NCBI RefSeq assembly: GCF_048128805.1
Contig: NC_136016.1
Location: 3,845,001 to 3,909,000 of the forward strand
Source: Centroberyx gerrardi
Taxonomy: Eukaryota; Chordata; Actinopteri; Beryciformes; Berycidae
Length of the DNA: 64,000 bases
Reading direction: 5' to 3'
Shown here: positions 22,091-32,642 of the stretch, in pieces
Position numbering within the stretch: the first letter of the stretch is position 1
Layout: each line of letters opens with the position of its first letter
Made by a program: the position numbers and the translations under genes
The notes under the pieces: generated by a model
The model's database searches: none
Seen by the model: the letters and a program-made list of their open reading frames with translations, nothing else
Told to the model about the DNA's origin: nothing

Positions 22091-22760
22091 ATTGGACTCG
22101 AATATGTATAGTTTACTGTCTATTGTATGGCTTGAAGTCCTCTTGCAAGTCCCCTCCCCAACCACACACACACACACACACACACACACAGTCTTATTAA
22201 CAAAATCAAGACAAACATCGCCCCCATGCGGCTACAGACCATACAGCATATAGAACAACAACAAAAGCAGCACAACACGGAGGGAATTATCCATTTAGAC
22301 TGGACAAATAAAACAGGCACCAAATCGGAATTATTGATACAACCTCATTCATTTGATATTGTAACGTTTTCTAACGTTTTAGCTCGACGCAGTGTGCGTG
22401 TGTTTTCAATTCACAGCACCAGGAAACTAAACGAACAAGAAGACCTGTCAAGGATGTACGGAAACGTATTTGTATGCGGCCTTTGTTAAGGCTACAAGGC
22501 AGTGCCTGGGAGCGAAATATAAATACCATTTCGTGTTATGAAGAAGATAGGATATTTTTGTCTCAACTATCCACACTTTGGTCAGCTGTGTGTTTTTCTG
22601 CCGCAGCCTCCTCTGGTATTATGAGTGTAAACAAAATGGAGGGTAAGAAGCTCTGTTTTTAAAAATTTACTGGCTTTCAACGACCTGTAGCTTGGTTTAG
22701 CGTTTTCGTCGTGGGCTTGAGTCATAGACTGTTAAAAGACTGTAATTCGGTTGTAGTTTA

Positions 22761-22762
<2 letters not shown>

Positions 22763-22820
<58 letters not shown>

Positions 22821-22829
22821 GAGAGAGAA
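22763..22829 (+). repeat. (GT)n-(GA)n microsatellite upstream of polr3d
   Basis: About 40 bases of GT repeat run into GAGAGAGAGAGAGAGAGG. It lies about 330 bp before the polr3d start codon. Confidence 0.95.
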
Positions 22830-23162
22830 CGAGTGGAGGAGAATAGTGAGATTCGGGAGTCGCGCGTCAAGCTAGCTCACTAGACAGAATGATCTTACCT
22901 TCAAAATAAAAGCATAAAGTTTGTCCCAAGGTTTTGTTCATGTGCACAACAAATGTATCAAACTACTCAATGTAGTTATTCCACTATATACATGTGTGAA
23001 GCTATAGCCGAAAAAACAACATTATGCTATGTTGTTGGTGTTGTCTTAATTCTGGCTGACGTGACAGTGGTAGATTTGGGACACTCCCCCCCCCTCTGAT
23101 TTCGGATGTTTTGGTCCAAGGAATTGCCCAATCTCCAAACTAATAATTCAGCATACCACAAA

Positions 23163-26010
23163 ATGACCGACTCGGGGGATGCGGACTGTGTTCCCGGGTC
23201 CTCTGGCCTCAGCAGCGGTGGCGGGCTGAGTTTTCCCCCGGGCAGAGGGCTCCCGGGCCGGTCCAGGGGCCTGTCCTCCCCCCCTCCACCTGGAAGACTG
23301 ACCTCCCTCAGATCCAGGGACCTGACGCTGGGAGCCTTCAAAAAATCAAAGGTAATTGATGTTTTGTGCCAGTAGCCTATTCAATAGGGATGGAACGTAT
23401 ATCGAAATTCAATATATCGCAATACAGAAATGTGACAACATGTATTGTGGGCTCCCCACTTTTTTCTCCCTGACAGAAAACCTTTGAGCCAAACATCAAA
23501 GCTGTGAGGAAAAGCAAGGATGAGTGAGTGACTGTCAATAAGGCAATTGTCATGTTTTATGTGTGTTTTTAACATCGCACATTTTAGCCTGCTATAGGTT
23601 TTTTTCATTGAGCATAAACTTTGTCATATTCGGTTCTTTTCCAGGTTACGGGAGGAGATCCACATGGCACCGAAGAAGGAGAGAAGAGAGCGGGAGGAGA
23701 GGAAAAGAGAGAACAGAGGGAGGAGGAGAGAGAGGCCTCAGACCATCCAGTCTCACTCCATCTTCGAGCAGGGTCCCGCCGACTCCATACGCAAAACAGG
23801 TTCACACATTACTGTTCTTTTCTTTTCTGTCTTCAGTGAGATGGTAACATGCAGATTGGAGTTTTTGACTTTTTCATATTCAGTTCTAATCTTTTCATCA
23901 TTGTGACGGATTGTTGAAAAGTGTCATTTCAGTTTCGTTTATCTTCTCTCTCCCATCCTCCTTTCACCACCCGTTCCACCAATAAATAAACAAATGAATG
24001 AATCAATTAACTCAGTCACTCTCCTCTCCTCCCCTCCCAGCCTGGCGTGGTGCTACAGATGTGTGTGACTCCACAGCCTCCCCTGTATGTAAATTTGTTA
24101 AGAAGGAGAGGAGAGAATCAGAGGAGGATGAGGACGAGATACTCAGTAAACTGCAGCGAGATGATGTGAGTACTTACTGCTGTCTGCTATACCTTGACAT
24201 CACATTTACACACTGAACGCGCTTCACACCTAGTTAGTTTTAGAGCAGTCATTCTATGACCATGCTATATCTATTTTACTTGGATATTACTTAGTTATTG
24301 CCAGTCATTACTGCGTAATTAATGGCCTGTAATTTAAAGGGTTACCTCAATTATTTGTCTAAAATCTCATTCCACAAACAGTGGCATAATGCTTCGTTAT
24401 ACTCATTGCCCCTTTAATTTTGTTAACTTTCCTCTATTGCACTTTGTAACTTTGTCTTGAACAGTGCTTTAAAAATGATGATGATGATGCTGATGATGAT
24501 GATGATTATTATTATAAACAACACCAACAACAATACTAGTACTAGTACTACTGTTAATAAAAATAATAATAATGATCAGCTCATTTGAGTTTAATAATTG
24601 ATATTTTGTCTTCCCAACTACAGTTTATAGATGACCCAGGTCTGAGGAACGATGCCAAACTGAGACCCATTCAGCTACCTCTGTGTCAGTCCAGCAGCTT
24701 CATAAGGACAGAAGCATTGACAACCACAACATGTAAGAACCTCACCTCTTGCTAAAGTTGATCTTTTATATTATTGTCATTATATTAACATGGTTATATT
24801 ACGTGGTTATTAATGAGGCTGCTGCAAGGCATGAATACCTGTTTCTGCCAGGTGAAAAGGTGTTTTTGTTGTCGTTCTGGCAGGTAAAGAGGACCCTCCA
24901 CTCTTCAGGACGCCGTCCTCCGTACCTCCAGGTAGAGGGGTCCAGAGCGCGGCGGAGCTGCCCAGGCCAGAGCAGCCGTCGCTGGTCCAACTCTTCCAGG
25001 ATCTGAGCCTGTCGGGTGGGGAGGAGCTGTTCTTCATCCAGCTGCCTGACTGTATGCCTGGCAGAGCGTCTGTCAAGGCCGACTCTGGCGTCGGCCCTAC
25101 GACGGAGAAACCAGGCAAGAAAGAAGGCAAGGCAGAGGACAAGAGGGCCGCGCATCTAAAAGCACAAGTGAGTTAATACAGTGAACAATCACCTGTGTTA
25201 GCGACACGTCTGGTGTTGCTTTTCTGCTTTAGAGGCCAATACTTTAACCAGAACATAATGTGTCGTCAAGATTTGTTGACAGATAATTGCTAAGCTCATA
25301 TTGGTCAAACCCTATTCTGAACCGGTTGTGTTGAAAAGTAACACTCTCTCTCTCTCTCTCCAGGAGTCTGTGGTTAAGGAGGACTGTCCTGTGCTGTCCG
25401 ACTTCCCAGAGGGCTTTCTGGGTAAACTCCAGATCAGGAAGTCAGGCAAGGTGGAGCTGAAGCTGGGTGACATTGTCATGGACGTTTCTGAGGGAGCCGC
25501 ATTCTCATTCCTACAGGTGTGTATGAGTGTGTATCATATATGATGCATATATGATGTTGCTACATTGGACTACTGCAGTACTAGACAGTCATTACTGTTA
25601 ACCAACTACGTATAGTACATTGGACTGCTGTAGTACCAGACAGTCATTACTATAGCACACTGGACTACTGCCTACCAGATACTCACTACTGTTACCGACT
25701 GTGGTACTCTGGACTACTGCAGTACTAACTCATTACTGTTAGAAACCATGGTACACTGATAATATCTCTTTCTTATGCACTTGTTTTACTTTGCCAAATA
25801 AAAGCGATTCTGACAACTAGGCCACCCTGCCACAATTAAAATTGAATCTTCTCCTTCCCCTTGCAGCAACTGGTTTCTGTGCGTCTGTCTGACGGTCGAA
25901 CCGGAGACATGACGGTGTTGGGGAACGTCCACCACAAACTGGTCTTGTCTCCTGACTTCCAGGCTCTGCTCCGAGAAGCTCCAACAAAGCAGCCGCAAGG
26001 ACACCGATAA
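23163..26010 (+). CDS. polr3d: RNA polymerase III subunit RPC4 (POLR3D)
   Basis: Eight coding exons join in phase: 23163-23351, 23477-23523, 23645-23799, 24041-24165, 24624-24732, 24884-25167, 25364-25516, 25867-26010 (401 aa; human POLR3D is 398). RPC4 pairs with RPC5 in the Pol III-specific subcomplex that aids initiation, termination and reinitiation in the nucleus. Family landmarks in order are SLRSRDLTLGAFKK, a charged K/R/E stretch then IQSHSIFEQGPA, LQRDDFIDDPGLRND, LSLSGGEELFFIQLPD, and the conserved C-terminal domain FLGKLQIRKSGKVELKLG then TGDMTVLGNVHHKLVLSPDF. ATG 23163 has A at -3 and suits the family start. An in-frame ATG at 23106 with a poorer context is possible. A noncoding first exon ending at a GAGG|GTAAGA near 22643 is possible but unproven. 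Exon 7 follows a (CT)n tract that serves as pyrimidine tract. Confidence 0.95.
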
Positions 26011-28620
26011 TCTGTCTGCTGCCTGCTACATGCTAACCCGACCCAGGCATAAGCTACAGACTTTTTTCTACAGGAAGGAAGGACATTTCTACTTTGACTT
26101 GAACACAGAGACAAGCCCTGGACACTGTTACATAAGCATTGATGACACAAAGTATAGATGGCTGACTTCTCATTGAGAGGAGAAGATACTATCCATACTG
26201 CACACTCCAGCACAGCGCCTATCAGGATTGTGAGATGGGTCTAAAATATTTTTCTAATATTTTTCCATCACAAGTTGGTCTGTCCTCTTGACCATTACGC
26301 TCCAGTCCACAACTCTCCAACACACCAGCTATCAGGACAGATGACTCATACTGGGACGACCCATGTGGATGTTTGTGCTGGTCTTGAATTTAAAGGCTCT
26401 TATCCAAGGATGAAAAGCACAGGAACAACCAAAGTACTAATGATTGTATTTTAGGTGCATTCAACCGACCGTTCATATTTGCCCAGTGAAACAGACCAAA
26501 ACTGTGGTCCCTTATTGATTTCACCTATTACATCCATTTTAATAATGAAGGGCAGGTGTACATGAACAGAAAGAGACGGTTAAATTAGAATCTTTTACAT
26601 CTCGAGACAATTGAAACATGGATAAAAGTGGCAGCCACTTAATATTAAGACTGTGGTCCCAATATTTTGTAGACTATTCTCTTACCATGTTGGTAATGTG
26701 TTGGGGTAAAGACACATTTTGGCACAGACTGATACTGTCCAAAACAAATTTGGACTGCTACACAGCAACCGCCAATGCACTGATAATGTATACAATGGCA
26801 TTTGTAACTTTTATACTGTTTCATTAAGAAAACTGGGGTCAAGTAGTATTTTCAGTGTAGCTGTCAGGTTTGGTTCTTTGCGTGAACCTGATTCGTCCAG
26901 CCACAATTTAGTTTTAGTTTTTCAATCAATCAATCATAAAAAAGTACAAATTTACTACAACTGTTTTTTATCAGGTTAATTAGACTAGTGAAACAAACAC
27001 TGGTGTTCTCTTTTTTCATGATACTCCATTGACTATAAGTATTTATCATATACTACTTGACCCCATTTATCAGTCTGTACATAGGATTTGCCTTTTTTTG
27101 TTGGTCTTTTATACTGTGTGCTTTCTTATAAACTTCGTTGATTTTTTGTATACAATAGTGCTCATTTTTTAAAAGAAAAGTTTTAATTGCACTACAGAGA
27201 CCATAAAGAGGTCATTTTGTAGAAAAGTGTAGGTAAATGTTTATTCAGTAAAACGATACAAAATACGTACTTAATGCAGTCTGGTTATACTAAATACATT
27301 CTAGAAGCAAAAGGAACTGTCAATACTGTAACTGTGTTCTTCATAACTTCACAAAAGACCCATGACTTGAAAAAATCATGATATGCAGTTTGATACTAAG
27401 ATTAACAGCTGATACTGGCCAGATTTACTTTGACATGAAGGATGTTTGCCTTATTGTGTCACAAAGAGAAACAAGGAGAAAAAGTATGGAATGAGATTTT
27501 TGCCGGTTTAGATAAACCATAAACTGATCAAATCCACATATTTCCTCTGTAATATGTCAAAACATGGGTGTCATTTCCCCTACCTCCACTTCACAGTTAG
27601 TAAGTGCTGTGTATTTATTGGACAAGATACAGTATTTTTCAGTTGATATTTAGAGGGGATGTGACCCAATACGCCACTCGACTCAGCAAAACATAATTCT
27701 TTGGATGAAAGCGCTCTGAAAGAAAGCTTATCCTTTTATGATCGACAAAAAACGCCAATGTTTTATTGCAGTCAACAAAAAAAAACATCTCATATGAGCT
27801 TGATTGGAGCAATGCATAATTTTATAGTACTTGTGTTCAAAAACTGTCAGCTGAGAGTATTATTATACTGGATTTTGCCCGGACTTATGCCATAATGAAT
27901 GACAAATATTTCACAGTTTGAGGTTGCTACTGTACAAGCTTATGACGCACTACGACGATGCACAACTGCTCAACACTACAGCCAGTGATGGAAAGAGTTT
28001 GGTCAGGTTGCATTTATGAGAACTGTATTGCTGAAAAATCCAACATCCAAACTCTTTCAATCAACGTTTTAGCATGAAATACAAAAAAAAAAAACATAGA
28101 ACCGCGTGGTTGTTCTTGGGACGGCAACTCTAACCTTTACATTCCCTCAAGTATACTGTGGTTACGTTCAGGGCGATGAAACCTTTTATTTTGAAACATT
28201 GCAGACAGAAATGTACAAAGCAGAACCTGTGCCTGTTTTTGAAGACCTCCTCCAATCATCTATCGCATCATTCAAGTGCCTACAAAAAAATCTGAAAACA
28301 CTCCATCTCTCTGCCTGGTACAATCCCAGTCAATATCATTTCTGGGATGTATATCTGTAGCTTTTTCAATGGATGTGAATGAAAATCATTTTTACAGGAG
28401 AGGGGCTTCAACAAGCATCAAGGAATCATTCCAGCTCTACACAATTTTCCATCTGAATGTTAATAAAAGTTTTGCCCTGTTGAACCTAAGACGCGTTCAT
28501 GACAACTGGGAAGTTTACGAAGGAAAAACAAGGAGAGGACAGCGTTGGGTCCGAACCTTTCCCGTTTCCAGTTGTCACGAACGCACTTTAGCTCCTCTCG
28601 TCTCAGTAGATAAACACGTC
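26011..28620. other. Convergent 3' UTRs of polr3d (+) and tfam (-)
   Basis: The stop codons of polr3d (26010) and tfam (28621) face each other. No further exon, RNA gene or clear transposon was recognised. A minus-strand AATAAA (TTTATT at 27239-27244) could end tfam. No plus-strand AATAAA is evident near the end of polr3d. Short frames here lack family resemblance. Confidence 0.6.
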
Positions 28621-31600
28621 TTATGCCTTCTTCGTACCCTTAACAGTCTTTGCTGAGCTAGATTTCATGGTTTTCCCGGCTGTTTTCGACGTCCCCGACG
28701 CCTTCTTGGCCGCTTTAGCTTTAGGCTTCGCCTTCTTCGTGCCTTTCTTGGCCGCCGTGGTTTTTTTTACAGTAGCTTTTTTCCTGGCGGCCAGCGTTTG
28801 CTCGCGGAGGAGGTCGTCTCGTCCGATCTCCACCATGTGGTCCTCCCACGACTTCATCTCGTTCTTGTAGCGGATCTTGTCATCCTCGGCTAGCTGTGTG
28901 TACACCTGAGACACGGAAAGAGAGGAGAGGGGATTTGAGGGGAATTTCTGGTTTCATGTACATGCAGCGGCAATGGAAATCTATATGAAATACAGTAATT
29001 CATAAGTGATTGTGTGTTCAACCTGTCTCTGATGGCTGAACAGATTTCTCCAGTCCTCCATCAGTGACTTCATCTTTGCCTGAATGACAACATCAACATC
29101 ATTATTATTAGCAATATTATACAATAATCTTTGTTGTCCATAGGCATGGAGATTCTTTTTTGCAAGGCAGGCACACAAATCATTTACATGAAAACCAATA
29201 CATTTAGTTGTGGATATCACTGGGAAAATAAATACTGGTTCCAACACTTAACTGACTTCAATTTTTGGTCAACTTCGGAAAAACGTTTTTTTAAATTCAG
29301 GTTCAAATTTTTCAGTAGAGTGAGTAGAAGGGCAGGTAGACTTTACATGATTGTAGGAAGGTATTGTACACTCTACACAATATGGTAGACTTTTCTATCT
29401 ACACAAAAATGTCACAGAAGGGGGATGCAAATGCTTAATATTTACTCTGAATATTGAGATTTTCTCTCACACACAACTTGATTTGTAGACCAGGGAATCT
29501 GCACCACAATACTTTGTTTAGGAGGAAAACACTACTATAAATGTGTGTATTCCTGGTACAGTAAGGCACTTTGGATAAATGCGTCAACCAGATGGCCAGT
29601 GTTAAATGTGGTGATCCTGTGCCGCTGTCACCGACCTGCATACTGATTCCTCTGGCCTCCTCAAAGTGCTCCGACATGAAGATGTTGAAGGAGGAGCGAG
29701 GGCGTTTGGGCTTCCCCAGGCTGGTCAACTCCTGAACGAGAGACAGAGAGGGAAGAGAGAGAGACGATGACATGAAGAGGGTGAAGTCAAGCCACCTGAC
29801 TGTTACTGAATCCTCACTGATTAATTCCTCTGCACTTAAATCCATCGATTCATTTTTCCTGACAATGATCTTGGGTCTAAAATCATCATATCTCTCTCTT
29901 TCCCTGTCTCTTACCCTCTTCTTGCGGATGGCCTTCCTTTTGGCCATCCTCTGCCTCTTCTCCAGAGCTTGCTGTTGGAGCTGTACCGGGGTCAGCTGGG
30001 CCTGGTACCGCTGGAGGTCCACTTTGAACTGCTCCCGGGCCCGAACAGACGCCTCCTCAAATGGCTACAGGGGGGAGAGAGAGCTTCAGTGACGTTTCTT
30101 AAAGCTTAACACAAGCTTTGGTCACAGCATTAGACTGAAACACTGAGCTTGCACTCACAAATGGAAGAACTTGCATTAAGTGCAACAGCAGAATAAGTCA
30201 ATAAACACAAATTCCATAATTCCTAGGCACCAAGTAATAAAGAAGAACAACAGTGGATAGACCAAGGCACTAACAGGTGATTCCAACTGAAGCCATCCAT
30301 ATTAGGAATGTATCCACTCATTGTACAATAAAGTATTTTGGATAAAAGCATCCACCAAATGGCATTTACACTGCAAATGTTTAGAAGTAGATGTTGGAAA
30401 TACCCGTTTTTGTTCTGGGTTCATCGTTCTCCACTGTTGAGCGATCCTCCTGATGATTTCCACCGATTTGATTTCTGAAGGGAAACAATAACAAGATTGT
30501 CGTCACCATTATGATTCTGTCATGTTCATGACTCCAGATCCAAGAAATCTCAGACAGATCTACTTCAGGTATTTCCTGTGCATTTACATTTTATTGTGAT
30601 TTTAATGTGTTTTCCGAGTAATTTTTGTATTTTTACTGTTTTGTCATCCTTTATCTTACCTTATCTTTTATTATAGCTATCATTACTGCCATATCAGTAC
30701 AACACGGTCAGGAAATCGTCGTTAGACATACACATTACTGACACACATAATAAAAAAACAGCAGCATCAAAAAAAGCATCAAATGTTTTAAATCTACCTG
30801 GGTATTGTTTGGTAACGAGGGGCTGCTGTTGCTGAACAAATCTCATGTATCCATTCAGAGGTCTCTTTGGAGGGCTGCTGGCTTGAGAGCTCAGACACTT
30901 CACCGTGCTGAGGTATGGAGCAGGGAGCACACTGGTACACCTAGAGCACACACACACACACACACACACACACAATAAATACTCAAGATGTAGACTGAAG
31001 TGGGCCACCTAAGTGTTTAATATGCAGATAAAACCCTAGCATTCATGCTCTCTTGTATAGAGAGAACTTCACACCAAACTCCATTCAAAAATCTGGCAAT
31101 TCTATGGTGCCTTGCTTATCAGCAAAACTACATAACTGTTAGAACATAACTCCACACATTCTACAAAATCATTAGCCGGCACTCTTCAGTTCGGCATACT
31201 TTAAATACACCAAGCAGCACATTTTATTTTTTTTTTAATCAAAAGTTTTAGAATTGGTTCGCCTCTTATTCCTCCAATCGTCTTCCACCAAAATGCAGTT
31301 TGGGCTGATTTTATTGAAATTAACTGCTGCTTACTGGATCATCTCTATGCCGAATTTACCAGGAGACTCTACCGAATCGTAATCGATGTGAAGCCATGTT
31401 CTACCAGGTGTGTACATTTGCGGATAAGCAAAGCAAAATTAAACTGCTACATTTTTGAATAGATTCGTTGTAGCATTTCTCCACATAAGAGAGCACAAGA
31501 GAGAAGGACATGAGAGAGAGAGGACATGCACATGTACAAGGAAATTGGATTTCTATTCCAATCTCTCTCTAGCTCTCTCCACATGTGCATTAGTTACAAT

Positions 31601-32392
31601 GTAATGAATCCGTCTGGACTATGGCTAATATTATCTTTTCTATTACAAATAGCTATAATAAGGCCAATACGACTCACACAACACGTCAGGCAAATCTGTC
31701 CATTCAAACTTGAACGACACAAACGTCGGTGGCAGCCATGTAACAATAAAGTTAATCTGGATTGAAATTTGGCAGGCCATGAGGTGGTTATATTTAGTTG
31801 GCTGATTAGCCATTAAACGCTGACAATAATACAACAAAATAATTAAATTAGCACCTATACCAGGGATGTAATGGAGGGTAAACCCCCCTAAACTCAGTTT
31901 ACCCACCTTTTTATTTGCAGAATAGAGTTAACCACCTTTTTAATCTGATATAAACTGTTGATATGAAGAGAATACATCACACTAAGTAGGGTCGAACTAG
32001 TAGGCTAAATGGGGAAAATTATAAGCATATAAAAGTATAAGGGGAAAAGGCATATGTTAACCAATGTCAGAAAGTGACTGATTTTTATTAACAACAGTGG
32101 TTGACTGGAGGTCATGGTTCACCCATCTTTTTATTTACCACTACATCACTGACCCATATCAACCTCTCAAAACCACGTTTAATAAGATATCTTATTTCTG
32201 ATGATAACAATAGGAGCTGCAATATCTGTAATAACAACACAGCAAGTTAAAGCTAGCTGACTAGCTCTCTCGACAACCGACGGTAAAGTAACTTGAGGTT
32301 AGCTACCTTGCCAAAGTAGTTCTGCACGACAAGACACTGAAGGACTTGGCCAACAGGCTAACACCAGTCGTCATTAAGCTGAAAGGAGCCAT
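28621..32392 (-). CDS. tfam: Mitochondrial transcription factor A (TFAM)
   Basis: Seven exons on the minus strand in coding order: 32392-32307, 30940-30798, 30474-30404, 30064-29915, 29731-29636, 29079-29023, 28905-28621 (295 aa; human TFAM is 246). TFAM bends the mtDNA promoters for transcription initiation and coats mtDNA in nucleoids. The N-terminus (MAPFSLMTTGVSLLAKSFS, rich in S/T/K/R and no acids) fits a mitochondrial presequence. HMG box A starts at PPKRPLNGYMRFVQQQQP. A basic linker (KRQRMAKRKAIRKKR) follows. HMG box B starts at GKPKRPRSSFNIFMSEHF and runs through WRNLFSHQRQVYTQLAEDDK. The last exon then adds about 55 residues rich in K, A and T, longer than in mammals. All introns are GT-AG. 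Exon 2 is preceded by a TG repeat in place of a pyrimidine tract. The neighbour ube2d1 is the same as in other vertebrates. Confidence 0.95.
30945..30975 (-). repeat. (TG)n tract at the tfam exon 2 acceptor
   Basis: On the minus strand an uninterrupted TG repeat of about 27 bases ends in CTCTAG and then exon 2 begins at 30940. It takes the place of the usual pyrimidine tract. Confidence 0.9.
31070..31440 (+). repeat. Diverged interspersed repeat, first copy
   Basis: In tfam intron 1 this shares an ordered series of blocks with 50925-51385: AAAAATCTGGCAATT, CTTGCTTA, CCACCAAGCA-like, GAAAT(T)AA(C/G)TGCTG, ATGCCGAATT and CATGTTCTACCAGGT. Ends are not defined and no terminal repeat was seen. 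Confidence 0.6.
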
Positions 32393-32633
32393 GTCTACAT
32401 GAATTAACCTAAAAAACGTTACGCAAAGTAAGAAAAGACAGACTTCTTGTCCAAGTCGATCAACGGGTTTATATTTTCATGCATTAGATAGTTTTACGTC
32501 AGTCCAGGCCTCGTCTTTCTCCCCTCTGCTAGCATGCATACTGCAGAAGGCGCCTTCTGTCTCTCCCGGTGGATTGTGGGAGAAGGTCAGAGCCAGAGAG
32601 TATCCAGGCGAAGCGAGATGTTTCACTCCGGCT

Positions 32634-32642
32634 CACTTCCGT
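32634..32642 (-). promoter_or_regulatory. ETS/GABP-type site upstream of tfam
   Basis: Minus-strand ACGGAAGTG, about 245 bp upstream of the tfam start codon, fits the ETS/GABPA (NRF-2) core. Mammalian TFAM promoters are known targets of NRF-1 and NRF-2. No NRF-1 palindrome was seen. A GGATTGTGGGAGAAGG stretch lies about 50 bp nearer the gene. Confidence 0.4.

Larger units (their letters stand above)
20668..22480. other. 3' flank of enpp7 copy 2 and spacer to polr3d
   Basis: 20747-21640 aligns with the copy 1 3' flank (7987-8560) and contains the same AATAAA block. 21690-22090 is the orphan third 5'-flank module. Simple repeats include CT/CA at 21708-21757 and CA at 22162-22190. No gene was found. 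Confidence 0.7.

Noticed and set aside
23388-23455. Possible hAT or MITE end (GGGATGGAACGTATATCG) in polr3d intron 1, similar to inverted 35800-35882
   Set aside because: Similarity to the common GGGATGGGACGATATATCG repeat is clear, but no second end or TSD could be found, so it is not annotated as an element.
28106-28656. Plus-strand frames of 84-126 codons between polr3d and tfam
   Set aside because: They lie opposite the tfam 3' UTR and last exon, with no homology recognised.
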